NCBI GenBank assembly: GCA_046566145.1
Contig: JBKHXF010000008.1
Location: 226,900 to 290,899 of the forward strand
DNA length: 64,000 nt
From: JBKHXF01 sp046566145
Lineage (GTDB): Bacteria; Actinomycetota; Nitriliruptoria; Nitriliruptorales; Nitriliruptoraceae
Direction of reading: 5' to 3'
Shown: piece after piece, positions 1 through 7,957 of the stretch
How positions within the stretch are numbered: the first letter of the stretch is position 1
How the letters are laid out: each line of letters opens with the position of its first letter
Notes under the pieces: model-generated
What the model was told of the DNA's origin: nothing
The model's input: only the letters and a program-made list of their open reading frames with translations
Database searches by the model: none
Made by a program: the position numbers and the translations under genes

Positions 1-1234
1 CGAGGTCGGCGAGCAGGGCGGTGGCCTGGGCCCAGGCGGCCGCCGGTGGCCGGTCGAGCAGCAGCAGGTCGTCGACGTCGGCGCCCCAGTCGGCCACCTC
101 GAGCGCGAAGCCGGCGAGGTCCTCCTGCGCGAGCGCCGGCGTCCGGTGGGCGGCGAGGCCGGCGTGCTCCCGCTCGGGCCACAGCCGCACGCACCGGCCC
201 GGCCGGACCCGTCCCGCACGTCCGGCGCGCTGGTCGGCCCGGTCGCGGCTGACCCGCACGGTCACGAGCCGCGACATGCCCGAGGTCGGGTCGAACCGGG
301 GCTCGCGCGCCAGGCCCGCGTCGACGACGCAGGTCACGCCCTCGATGGTCAGCGACGACTCGGCCACGTCGGTGGACAGCACCACCTTGCGGGTGCCCGT
401 GGCCGCCGGCGCGATCGCGGCGTCCTGCGCGTCGGGCGGCAGCGAGCCGTGCAGCGGGGTCACCACGACGTCGGGGGGCGTGCGTCCCTCGAGCGCCTCG
501 CCGACCCAGCGGATCTCGCGCGCCCCGGGGAGGAACACGAGCACGTCGCCCTCGGGACCGGCGGCGAGCGCCTCGAGGACGGCGTCGGCGACCGGCGGGG
601 CCACCTCGGAGCGCCGCCCGCCCGGCGGGACGGACGGCCCGACGTGCACCACCTCGACGGGGTGCAGGCGACCGTCGGAGCGCACCGCCGGCGCGTCGAG
701 CAGGTCCCGCACCCGCGCGCCGTCGAGCGTCGCGGACATGACGACCAGCGCGAGGTCGTCGCGCAGGGCCGCGACGTCCGCCGAGAACGCCAGGCCCAGG
801 TCAGCCTCGAGCGAGCGTTCGTGGAACTCGTCGAGCACGACGCAGGCGACGCCGGCGAGCGACGGGTCGCGCTGCAGGCGCCGCACCAGCACCCCCTCGG
901 TGACGACCTCGACCCGGGTCGCCGCGGAGGTCCGTCGGTCGTCGCGGGTGGTGACGCCGACGACCCCGCCGAGGCGGTCGCCGACGAGCGCGGCCATGCG
1001 GCGGGCCGCGGCGCGGGCGGCGACCCGGCGGGGCTCGAGCACCACCACGCGGCCGTCGCGGCCCTCGGACTCGAGCGCGGCGGCGAGCGCCAGCGGCACC
1101 AGGGTGGTCTTGCCCGCGCCGGCGGGGGCCTCGACCACCACCCGCCCGTGCTGCCGGACGGCGGCGGCGACGTCGTCGAGCACGGCCGCGACGGGCAGGT
1201 CGCGGACGTGCTCGGGGATGCGCAGGGGGCTCAC
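1..1234 (-). CDS. hrpB: ATP-dependent helicase HrpB (3' end outside window)
   Basis: DExH-box RNA/DNA helicase of the HrpB family. It is not closed by a stop inside the window, so only about 411 N-terminal codons are visible. The minus-strand translation shows Walker A APAGAGKTT at residues 36-44, an EPRR motif near 67-70, the DEFH box at 135-138, an MSAT motif after it, and the helicase C motif QRAGRAGR further on. The GTG start at 1234 has no Shine-Dalgarno sequence. A TAGCGT hexamer lies 7 bases upstream, so the mRNA is probably leaderless. HrpB is usually about 800 residues, so roughly half the gene is missing to the left. Its cellular role is poorly defined in actinobacteria. The family call is secure. 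Confidence 0.9.
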   Translation of the reverse strand, partial: MSPLRIPEHVRDLPVAAVLDDVAAAVRQHGRVVVEAPAGAGKTTLVPLALAAALESEGRDGRVVVLEPRRVAARAAARRMAALVGDRLGGVVGVTTRDDRRTSAATRVEVVTEGVLVRRLQRDPSLAGVACVVLDEFHERSLEADLGLAFSADVAALRDDLALVVMSATLDGARVRDLLDAPAVRSDGRLHPVEVVHVGPSVPPGGRRSEVAPPVADAVLEALAAGPEGDVLVFLPGAREIRWVGEALEGRTPPDVVVTPLHGSLPPDAQDAAIAPAATGTRKVVLSTDVAESSLTIEGVTCVVDAGLAREPRFDPTSGMSRLVTVRVSRDRADQRAGRAGRVRPGRCVRLWPEREHAGLAAHRTPALAQEDLAGFALEVADWGADVDDLLLLDRPPAAAWAQATALLADL

Positions 1235-1241
1235 GGCGACG

Positions 1242-1247
1242 ACGCTA
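1242..1247 (-). promoter_or_regulatory. -10 element of a leaderless hrpB promoter
   Basis: TAGCGT on the minus strand is separated by 7 bases from the GTG start codon at 1234. This places the expected transcription start on or next to the start codon. No ribosome binding site is present. The same TAGCGT-N7-GTG arrangement precedes lhr at 47656. Confidence 0.5.
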
Positions 1248-1357
1248 CCGAGCCGGCGACGGGGGTCGCGGGCGCCTCGCGTTCACGGCGGGCCTGGCCG
1301 CCCCGCGGGTGCACCCGGACATGCCGGTGCCGGCGCCGCCCGTCTGCTGATGCGCTG

Positions 1358-1891
1358 TCAGGCGGCCTCGGCTGTGTCGGCCGGGGCCGCCGTGCGCGCC
1401 TCGACGACCTCCGCGAGCACGCCGTCGACGAGCTCACGGGGGTCGGCGTCGTCCTCCAGCGCCGCGTCCAGCTCGGTGCACAGCCGCTGCATCGCCCGGT
1501 CGAGGGTCCGGTGCTCGCTCACCGACAGCCCACGGTCGCGCAGCTCGCGTCGGACCGTCAGGTCGCGCACCACGGCGGCGATCCCATGCACGTCGCCGGC
1601 GTGCAGCCGCGCGTCGTTCTTGGCGCGCAGCCCTCGCCAGTTCGCGTCGAGCGCCGCCGGCTCCGCGCGCAGCTCGTCCATCACGCCGGGGACGTCGTCC
1701 GCGCCGATGACCCCGCGCAGGTCCGCGTCGGCCTCGCCGTCGAGGGGGACGTGCAGGACGAGGTCGTCCTGCGGCCGCGAGAGCACCAGGTAGGTCCGCT
1801 CGACACCGGCCACCTCCCGTTCGGTCCGCTCGGTCACGGTCGTCAGACCGTGCGCCGGGTGGATGACCTTCGTGCCGGGTGCGAACTCCAC
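1358..1891 (-). CDS. carD: CarD-family RNA polymerase-binding transcription regulator
   Basis: A 177-residue protein that aligns along its length with actinobacterial CarD. CarD binds the RNA polymerase beta lobe and stabilises the open complex at rRNA and housekeeping promoters. Residues 1 to about 65 form the CarD/TRCF Tudor-like domain (FAPGTKVIHPAHG near the start). The remainder is the helical DNA-binding domain, with a conserved tryptophan in the NWRGL segment matching the residue that wedges into the -10 upstream edge in the mycobacterial protein. The GTG start at 1891 was chosen because AGGAG lies 4 bases upstream; longer open frames have no support. A TACGGT at 1998-1993 could be its -10. 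It is monocistronic, with a 123-base gap before hrpB. Confidence 0.88.
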   Translation of the reverse strand: MEFAPGTKVIHPAHGLTTVTERTEREVAGVERTYLVLSRPQDDLVLHVPLDGEADADLRGVIGADDVPGVMDELRAEPAALDANWRGLRAKNDARLHAGDVHGIAAVVRDLTVRRELRDRGLSVSEHRTLDRAMQRLCTELDAALEDDADPRELVDGVLAEVVEARTAAPADTAEAA

Positions 1892-2165
1892 GGTGCTCCT
1901 GTGCGTCGGTGGTTGCTGCCTCAGGGACGCGGTCGGCCCGTGGACGGCCGCTGACGAGCCGACGGCGAACGGGCGAACGACGTCACCCCACCACCGTACG
2001 ACCGGACGGTGGCCGCGCAAGGGCGTGACCCCGTCCGTCGGTGCATCGTCGTCCCGATGGCCGGTCGGACGTGGCCCGCGTGGGGCATCGCGCCACCGCC
2101 GGCGCGGGGGGATGCTCGGTGGTGCGCTCCCACCACGTGCCCTCGCCGACGAGGAGCACCACGAG

Positions 2166-2579
2166 ATGAGCACCACCACCCAGGAGCTGCACCGCGAGAT
2201 GTTCGACTGCGTCCAGCAGCGCGACATCGGCCGGCTGCGGAGCCTCTTCCACGACGACTACGTCTACAGCGGGCCGGACGGGGTCGAGCACAAGGGCGCG
2301 GACGCCGCCGTCGAGATCGCCGAGATGTACCTCGCGGCCTTCCCGGACCTGCGCTTCGAGGTCCTCCACCAGCACGAGCTCGGGTACGCGTCGATCATCG
2401 AGCTCGTCGCGCACGGCACCCACCGGGGCGAGCTCCAGGGCATCGCGCCGACCGGGCGCCACGCCGACGTGCCGGTGTGCAACGTCATCGAGGTGAAGGA
2501 CGGACGCATCCTGCGGGAGCGGGAGTACTTCGACACCGCCGTGATGCTGACCCAGCTCGGCGTGATGGACCCGATGTAG
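2166..2579 (+). CDS. SnoaL-like / NTF2-fold polyketide cyclase family protein
   Basis: A 137-residue protein of the SnoaL-like (ester cyclase) NTF2-like superfamily. It shows the N-terminal helix with FHDDYVYSGPDG, a central AAFPDLRFEV strand typical of this family, and a C-terminal segment GRILREREYFD. The family includes polyketide cyclases and many small secondary-metabolism or detoxification proteins; the substrate cannot be deduced. The ATG at 2166 has GAGGAG 9 bases upstream. The 274-base region between it and the divergent carD carries no other gene that I can support. No operon partner. Confidence 0.75.
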   Translation: MSTTTQELHREMFDCVQQRDIGRLRSLFHDDYVYSGPDGVEHKGADAAVEIAEMYLAAFPDLRFEVLHQHELGYASIIELVAHGTHRGELQGIAPTGRHADVPVCNVIEVKDGRILREREYFDTAVMLTQLGVMDPM

Positions 2580-2666
2580 GCACCGCACCCGGGGGTGTGT
2601 GTGCAGCGGTGGACTCCCGACATCGGCTGTTCACCGGGCCGTGGCGGGTCCGTCCCCTGCGCTCCG

Positions 2667-2672
2667 TAGCGT
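2667..2672 (+). promoter_or_regulatory. -10 element upstream of the glycerophosphodiesterase gene
   Basis: TAGCGT, a TANNNT-type hexamer, lies 39 bases before the GTG start at 2712. It would give a leader of about 33 bases containing the GGAGG ribosome binding site. No convincing -35 was seen. Confidence 0.4.
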
Positions 2673-2711
2673 CCGGCGACACCTGGACGCACCACACCGG
2701 AGGGGATCCCC

Positions 2712-3773
2712 GTGCGCCGCCTCACCACCGTCCCGACGGCGCTCGGCGCCGTCCTCGCCGCCCTGGCCGTCGGCAGCGTCGCGTTCGCGCCGGCGGCCGT
2801 CGAGCGCCCGGTGCTGGTCATCGCGCACCGCGGCGCGTCGGGCACCGCGCCCGAGCACACCTTCGCGGCCAACGACCGCGCCGTGGCGATGGACGTCGAC
2901 ATGCTGGAGTGCGACCTCCAGCTCACCGCAGACGACGTGCTGGTCTGCGTCCACGACACCACCGTGGACCGGACCTCCGACGGCACCGGCCGGGTCGACG
3001 CCGCCACGCTCGCCGAGCTGCGACGGCTCGACTGGGGGTCGTGGTTCTCCCCCGAGTTCGCGGGCGAGGCGATCGTGCCGTTCGAGGAGCAGCTCGACTG
3101 CTACCTGCGGACCGACCCGCGCACCCGCTTCCACGTCGAGACCAAGGGGCCCGACACCTACGACGGGCGCATGGAGTCCCTGCTCGTCGAGCTCCTCGAG
3201 CGCAAGGGCCTGCTCGCCACCGGCGACGAGGACGCCCGCACCTCGACGGTGGTCGTGCAGTCCTTCGACCCGGAGTCGCTCCGCCTCGTCCGCGAGACCG
3301 CGCCGACGCTGCCGACGGCGTTGCTGTGGCCGTCGTTCTCGACGACCGTGACGCCGGCGCTGCTCGAGGCGCAGGCGCGCTTCCCGCTCGGCATGCTCCC
3401 CGAATTCGCCGACGTGGCCGCCCCGAGCGCCGCGGTCGTGCGCGCCGACCCGCTGCTGGTCGAGCGGTTCCACCTCAACGGGCACGACGTCCACACCTAC
3501 ACGGTCAACGACACCGCCACCATGCAGGCGATGGTGGACGCCGGGGTCGACGGGGTGTTCACGAACTTCCCGGACCGGCTGCGCGACGTGGTCGACGCCG
3601 CCGGCGTCGGCACCGACCCCGCCACGCGTCCCGACCCGAGGGCGGAGACGGGGTGTCCGGAGGTCCGGGGTCGGGTGACGGGGCCGGACGGGCCCGGCGA
3701 CGTCTGGGGCCCCGCCCCGGGCGGTCGGGGCGTCGTCCTCGTCGACGCGGTGGAGGACCGCGACGCGGGCTGA
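2712..3773 (+). CDS. Secreted glycerophosphodiester phosphodiesterase
   Basis: A 353-residue GDPD-family enzyme that would hydrolyse glycerophosphodiesters to glycerol-3-phosphate and an alcohol. An N-terminal hydrophobic stretch (residues about 5-28) ending in alanines looks like a signal peptide, so it probably acts outside the membrane. The mature protein opens with the catalytic HRG motif (H39, R40), followed by the metal-binding DxxxxECD segment and the second catalytic histidine in VCVHDTTVDRTSDGTG. The C-terminal strand GVFTNFPD is characteristic. After about residue 300 there is a glycine/proline-rich tail of roughly 50 residues with no recognisable domain. The GTG start has GGAGG 8 bases upstream. 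It stands alone. Confidence 0.85.
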   Translation: MRRLTTVPTALGAVLAALAVGSVAFAPAAVERPVLVIAHRGASGTAPEHTFAANDRAVAMDVDMLECDLQLTADDVLVCVHDTTVDRTSDGTGRVDAATLAELRRLDWGSWFSPEFAGEAIVPFEEQLDCYLRTDPRTRFHVETKGPDTYDGRMESLLVELLERKGLLATGDEDARTSTVVVQSFDPESLRLVRETAPTLPTALLWPSFSTTVTPALLEAQARFPLGMLPEFADVAAPSAAVVRADPLLVERFHLNGHDVHTYTVNDTATMQAMVDAGVDGVFTNFPDRLRDVVDAAGVGTDPATRPDPRAETGCPEVRGRVTGPDGPGDVWGPAPGGRGVVLVDAVEDRDAG

Positions 3774-3864
3774 TCCGCCGGCGCACGGGCGGGAACGGGT
3801 GCGGCAGGCGTGGCGTTGCCCTGCTACGAACCCTGCACGCACCCTCGTGAGACAGGACCCGCCC

Positions 3865-4563
3865 GTGCTGTTCGGCCGCGCCCGCACCACCCAGATCATC
3901 ACCCCCGACACCGCCCTGCCGGGACGCGACACGCCCATGCCCATCTCGGGCATCCACGCGGTGCTCGGCACCGACATGCGCGACCTCCCCGACGACGTCG
4001 AGGTCCTGTACGTCGCGATGGGCTGCTTCTGGGGTGCGGAGCGCTTCTTCTGGCAGCAGCCCGGGGTGCACACCACGGCCGTCGGGTACGCGGCCGGGTG
4101 GACACCGAACCCGACCTACGAGGAGTCCTGCACCGGCCGCACCGGCTCGACCGAGGCGGTCCTGGTCGCGTACCGACCAGACGAGGTCGACCTCGAGCAG
4201 CTGCTGAAGCTGTTCTGGGAGAACCACGACCCGACGACCCCGAACCGGCAGGGCAACGACGTCGGGACGCAGTACCGCTCGGGCGTCTACTGGACCACGC
4301 CGGAGCAGGGCGAGGCCGTGCGCGCCTCCGCCGAGCGCTACCAGCGGGCGCTCACCAAGGCGGGCTTCGGCACGATCTCGACGGAGCTGCTGCCGATGGA
4401 GCAGGCTGGCGACGGCCGCTTCTACTACGCCGAGGAGTACCACCAGCAGTACCTGCACAAGAACCCCAACGGGTACTGCAACCACGGGTTCTGCCAGGTC
4501 GCCTACGACGCGGCGGCGCACGGCCAGGACGGCCCGACCCGGGTCGAGCTCCCCGGCGCCTGA
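3865..4563 (+). CDS. msrA: Peptide-methionine (S)-S-oxide reductase MsrA
   Basis: A 232-residue MsrA that reduces the S-epimer of methionine sulfoxide in proteins. The catalytic cysteine is C54 in the MGCFWGAE motif. Resolving cysteines lie in the C-terminal NGYCNHGFCQ segment, as in the E. coli-type enzyme. An N-terminal extension of about 45 residues resembles longer MsrA forms. I chose the GTG at 3865, which has ACAGGA 7 bases upstream, over the GTG at 3799, which adds an unconserved arginine-rich lead. MsrB is encoded elsewhere in the window (10315-10746), so both epimers are covered by separate transcription units. Confidence 0.93.
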   Translation: MLFGRARTTQIITPDTALPGRDTPMPISGIHAVLGTDMRDLPDDVEVLYVAMGCFWGAERFFWQQPGVHTTAVGYAAGWTPNPTYEESCTGRTGSTEAVLVAYRPDEVDLEQLLKLFWENHDPTTPNRQGNDVGTQYRSGVYWTTPEQGEAVRASAERYQRALTKAGFGTISTELLPMEQAGDGRFYYAEEYHQQYLHKNPNGYCNHGFCQVAYDAAAHGQDGPTRVELPGA

Positions 4564-4628
4564 CGCGCCCCACGGCGACGGGGGGACGGGCACGCCGGGC
4601 GGGTCCGGGTGACGAACGAGGCGACGGC

Positions 4629-4634
4629 TAGGGT
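4629..4634 (+). promoter_or_regulatory. -10 element before the DUF1499 gene
   Basis: TAGGGT is followed 7 bases later by a GTG at 4642 in frame with the DUF1499 gene. This is the same spacing seen at hrpB and lhr. Transcription would begin on or beside that GTG, giving either a leaderless protein from 4642 or a 51-base leader to the GTG at 4693. Confidence 0.45.
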
Positions 4635-4692
4635 CGGACCCGTGCGTCCCGCCCGCCGTCCCGCCCCTGCCGTCCCGCTCGAGGAGCTGCAC

Positions 4693-5061
4693 GTGCCCAG
4701 CCGCATCACGCCCTGCCCCGACGACTCGCAGAAGTGCGTCTCGACGCTCAACACGTCGGGCTATCCGGCCTTCGAGCCGGTGCCGTACACGTGCACGGCG
4801 GACGAGGCGATGGCGGCCGTCGAGGCCGTGGTCGCCGACTTCCCGCGGACGAAGGTCACGAGTCGGGAGCCCGGCTACCTGGCGACGACCTTCACCACCC
4901 TGGTGTTCCGCTTCACGGACACCGTCGAGTTCGAGCTCGACGACGAGGCCAAGGTCGTGCACTTCCGCTCCGAGTCCGTCCCCTACGCGGGCTCGGACCT
5001 CGGCGCGAACCGCAAGCGGATGACGGCGGTCCGGGCGGCGCTGGTCGAGCGACTCGGCTGA
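4693..5061 (+). CDS. DUF1499 family protein
   Basis: A 122-residue protein matching DUF1499: the opening PCPDDSQKCVST corresponds to the family's N-terminal proline/cysteine motif, and the FRFTDTVEFELDD core follows. No biochemical function is established for the family. Two starts compete. GTG 4693 has GAGGAG 6 bases upstream and begins right at the conserved domain. GTG 4642 sits 7 bases after a TAGGGT -10 and could be used on a leaderless mRNA, adding 17 residues rich in arginine and proline. I list the domain-matching start. It converges with the BcsB-like gene, leaving one base between the stops. Confidence 0.72.
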   Translation: MPSRITPCPDDSQKCVSTLNTSGYPAFEPVPYTCTADEAMAAVEAVVADFPRTKVTSREPGYLATTFTTLVFRFTDTVEFELDDEAKVVHFRSESVPYAGSDLGANRKRMTAVRAALVERLG

Positions 5062-5062
5062 G

Positions 5063-7138
5063 TCAGCGGCCCCGGCGGCGCAGCCAGGCGAGCCCGACCG
5101 CGACGAGCAGGACCGCCACCGGGCCGAGCACCCCGGCAGGTCGGCTCGGGTCCTCGACGTCGTCCACCGACACCAGCGGCGACAGCTCCACCGCCGGCGC
5201 GGTGTCGTCGGTGGCGACGAGGTACGGGTCCCCGATGACGCCCGTCCGGTCGCCCTCGACGTCCGCGAGCAGGTCCAGGTCGCTGAGCGTCCGGGCGGCC
5301 GCGAGGGTGCCGTCGGGCTCGCCGCCGACCACCAGCACGCGGCCCTCCCCGTCGGGCCGCGGCACCACGGCGAGCGTCCCGACGGGCGTGCCGGGCTCGG
5401 CGGCGAGGATCGGCACCCCGGGGTCCACGCCGGCCATCCGTCGTGCCGCATCACCGACGACGACCAGGTCGCCCTCGGGCAGGTCCGGCCCGCCGGCGTC
5501 CCCCGCCCCGTCGGTGCCATCGGAGCCCTCGGTCCCGTCCGCGTCCGCCGGCTCGGCGTCGACGTCGAGCACCTGGACCGGGTCGGCTCGCTCGCCGACG
5601 GCGCGACCGAGCGCGAGGGCGGTCTGCGCGGCGGCGAGCCGGAGGGTGGGGTCGTCGAGGTCCGCGAGGAGCGTGAGCGGGGTGTCGGGGCCGGCTGGGA
5701 GGCCCGGCAGGTCGCCGAGGCGGTCGGGCCCACCGTCGTCCGGATCGCCCGTGACGGCCGTGGTGGTCGTGACCGTCACGGTGGACGCGGGGAGGACCCG
5801 CACCTGCGCGGACGCCGCCGACGGGGTGCCGCAGGCCTCGCCGGTCAGGGCGACGTCGACGCGCAGACCGAGGACCGGTCGACGCGTGCTGAGCTCGACC
5901 GGCTCGGCGCGCAGCGTGACGGGGCCGGCGCCGGCGGCGCCGAGGTCCCCGCTCGCGACCTCCGTCCCGTCGAGCAGCAGCACGATGCGGCTCGCCTCCC
6001 GGTCGACCACCGGGGCGACGTCGAGGTCGAGCGAGAGCTCGAGGCTGCCGACCCGCTGAGGACCGACGGGGAGCCCGAGGGGTGCCACCAGCAGCGTGGA
6101 ACCGCTGCCGGCGGCGACGAGGTCCTCGGCGACGAGCGCTCCCAGCGTCGCCCTGCCATCGACCCACGGGGCGGCGGACGGCTCCACGGGGGCGTCCTGG
6201 ACGGCGAGCACGTCCGTGGCGACGGATGCGAGGGCCGCCGGCGCGAGGAGCACGGCGGCGAGGCGTTCGAGGTCGTCGCCGGCCCCCCGCAGCGTCAGGG
6301 TCGGTCGGCCCTCGGCGAGCGCGACCTGCATCCGACCGGGGTCGGCGCTGGCCTCCACGGCCACGGCGACGTCGGCGTCGGCCGCGTCGGGCACCAGCAC
6401 GGGCAACGCGGCGTCGGAGGCGGTCCAACGGCCGAGCTGCCAGGCGACGTCGACGGCTGCCTGCACGAACGCCGGGTCGTCCGACCCCGGTGCGGCCGGG
6501 ACGTCGAGGGCGATGGTGCGCGGCCCGGTGACGTCGGGCTCGTCGCCCGAGGCCCCGGACGGGGCGTCGGCCGCAGGCGGGACCAGCAGCCGCCGGATGT
6601 CCGCGAGTCGGAGGGGGCCGGCTGCGGGTTCGATCCGGACCGACGACGCCGCCGCGTCGATCGTGATGCCCTCGGTCGGGGTGCAGTCACCGTCGGGGGG
6701 CGGCGCGTCGAGCCGGACCTCGAGGTCCAGGGCGCCGCTGCCGACGAGGGCCGCCGGCACCTCGCTGACGAGGATGGCCCCGGGGGCGCTCTGTGCGCTG
6801 AGCCGTGCCGTCTCCACGAGCTCACCGGCGGACCGCACCGAGATGGACGTCCCGGCCGGCAGGCCCGGCGGGTGGGTGAACCGGATGGCGACCTCCGCCG
6901 GCGCCGGCGCGTTGCCGGGAGGCAGCGGCACGCGGAGACGCAGCGCGCCGTTCGGACCGAGCACCTCGAGGGTGTCTCGCCCGGTCAGCGTCGCGAGGTC
7001 CACGACGACCTCCGACGGCGACGCGGCGGGCTGCGCGGCCGCCGGCGCGGACAGAAGGCCGACGAGCAGCGCCAGCGCACCGACGCGACGCGCCGCACGG
7101 GACGCGCGGAGGCCGGGTCGGCGGGTCAGGGGCGGCAC
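5063..7138 (-). CDS. Secreted, membrane-anchored BcsB-like protein
   Basis: A 691-residue exported protein with a signal peptide (hydrophobic residues about 18-36, AAAQPA cleavage region), a long beta-rich extracytoplasmic body, and a single C-terminal transmembrane helix followed by RRRGR (last 25 residues). The duplicated pattern of carbohydrate-binding-like strands, with RFTHPPGLPAGT early in the body, resembles the cellulose synthase subunit BcsB/YhjN family. No BcsA glycosyltransferase or other exopolysaccharide gene lies in this window, so it is an orphan here. A low-complexity acidic stretch (about residues 525-550, rich in D, G and E) interrupts it. GTG 7138 has GAGGA about 9 bases upstream; TAGCAT at 7183-7178 may be its -10. 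Similarity is fold-level, so the function is tentative. Confidence 0.55.
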   Translation of the reverse strand: MPPLTRRPGLRASRAARRVGALALLVGLLSAPAAAQPAASPSEVVVDLATLTGRDTLEVLGPNGALRLRVPLPPGNAPAPAEVAIRFTHPPGLPAGTSISVRSAGELVETARLSAQSAPGAILVSEVPAALVGSGALDLEVRLDAPPPDGDCTPTEGITIDAAASSVRIEPAAGPLRLADIRRLLVPPAADAPSGASGDEPDVTGPRTIALDVPAAPGSDDPAFVQAAVDVAWQLGRWTASDAALPVLVPDAADADVAVAVEASADPGRMQVALAEGRPTLTLRGAGDDLERLAAVLLAPAALASVATDVLAVQDAPVEPSAAPWVDGRATLGALVAEDLVAAGSGSTLLVAPLGLPVGPQRVGSLELSLDLDVAPVVDREASRIVLLLDGTEVASGDLGAAGAGPVTLRAEPVELSTRRPVLGLRVDVALTGEACGTPSAASAQVRVLPASTVTVTTTTAVTGDPDDGGPDRLGDLPGLPAGPDTPLTLLADLDDPTLRLAAAQTALALGRAVGERADPVQVLDVDAEPADADGTEGSDGTDGAGDAGGPDLPEGDLVVVGDAARRMAGVDPGVPILAAEPGTPVGTLAVVPRPDGEGRVLVVGGEPDGTLAAARTLSDLDLLADVEGDRTGVIGDPYLVATDDTAPAVELSPLVSVDDVEDPSRPAGVLGPVAVLLVAVGLAWLRRRGR

Positions 7139-7370
7139 CCTGCACGTCCTCGTGTCGTTGGCGAGCGGGCCGGGCAGATGCTACTCAGCCGCGGATCACC
7201 GCCCGGATCGGCCCCCTGCAGCCGTGCAGGCCGCCGGTCCGCCCGCGACGCCAGCCCGAACGACCTGCGAGGACGGCCGGCCCGGCCCCGCGCGACCGCA
7301 GCGCCGCGCCGTTCGAGGCACCCTCGCCCCGCGTCCCCGCCACGCGTCCTCGGATCAGGAGTCCCCCACG

Positions 7371-7757
7371 GTGTCACGATCAGCGTCCCGCGCGGTCCAG
7401 CGGCCCCGCTGGTCGGTCACCCTCCTGGCGGCGAGCGCCGTGGCGGCGTCGGCGCTCCCGGTGTCGACGTCCACGTCGCGGGTCGTGATGGACGACTTCT
7501 CGTACGCGCCGGCGGTCGTCCGCATCCCAGCGGACTCGCTCGACACGGTGGTGCTGCTCGACAACGTCGGTGAGGCACCGCACGAGTTCAACGTCGAGGG
7601 CCTCCCCGACGGGACCAGGATCCACCTGCTTCTGTTCCCCGAGACCGTGGACGTCCCGTACGGCCTGCCCCCCGTCCCGGCGGGCGAGTACCGCATCGTC
7701 TGCACGCTGCCCGGGCACGAGGCCGCGGGGATGGTGGGGACGCTCGTGGTCGGCTGA
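7371..7757 (+). CDS. Exported cupredoxin (type 1 copper protein)
   Basis: A 128-residue single-domain cupredoxin with an N-terminal export signal (hydrophobic residues about 14-30). The complete type 1 copper ligand set is present in the expected order: H71 in EAPHEFNV, then C111, H116 and M121 in the CTLPGHEAAGM loop. It is therefore likely an electron-transfer or copper-binding protein on the outside of the membrane. The GTG start has AGGAG 9 bases upstream. It is divergent from the BcsB-like gene and converges with the HNH gene through a shared hairpin. No redox partner is adjacent. Confidence 0.82.
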   Translation: MSRSASRAVQRPRWSVTLLAASAVAASALPVSTSTSRVVMDDFSYAPAVVRIPADSLDTVVLLDNVGEAPHEFNVEGLPDGTRIHLLLFPETVDVPYGLPPVPAGEYRIVCTLPGHEAAGMVGTLVVG

Positions 7758-7858
7758 CGGAGCGGCTCACGAGCCCCAGCACGAGCAGGCCGACGGCGGG
7801 TGCGGTGGGCGCTGACGGCTCCTCGGTGCGCCGCTCCCGCGCCTGGCGCGCGCCACTG

Positions 7859-7884
7859 GCCGGGCACGCGTCTGCGTGCCCGGC
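7859..7884. terminator. Hairpin between convergent genes
   Basis: An 11-bp perfect stem (GCCGGGCACGC and its complement) with a GTCT loop lies in the 200-base gap between the convergent cupredoxin and HNH genes. There is no T tract, as is usual for GC-rich actinobacterial terminators. It could serve both strands. Confidence 0.55.
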
Positions 7885-7957
7885 GAGCGGGTGTGGTGGG
7901 AGGTCGAGGTGGGTGACGCGGTGCGCAGCCTGCGGTTCGGTCGACGGTGGGCGCGGT

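Noticed and set aside
3799..3864. Earlier GTG start for msrA
   Set aside because: It adds an arginine-rich lead unlike MsrA. The GTG at 3865 has a ribosome binding site.
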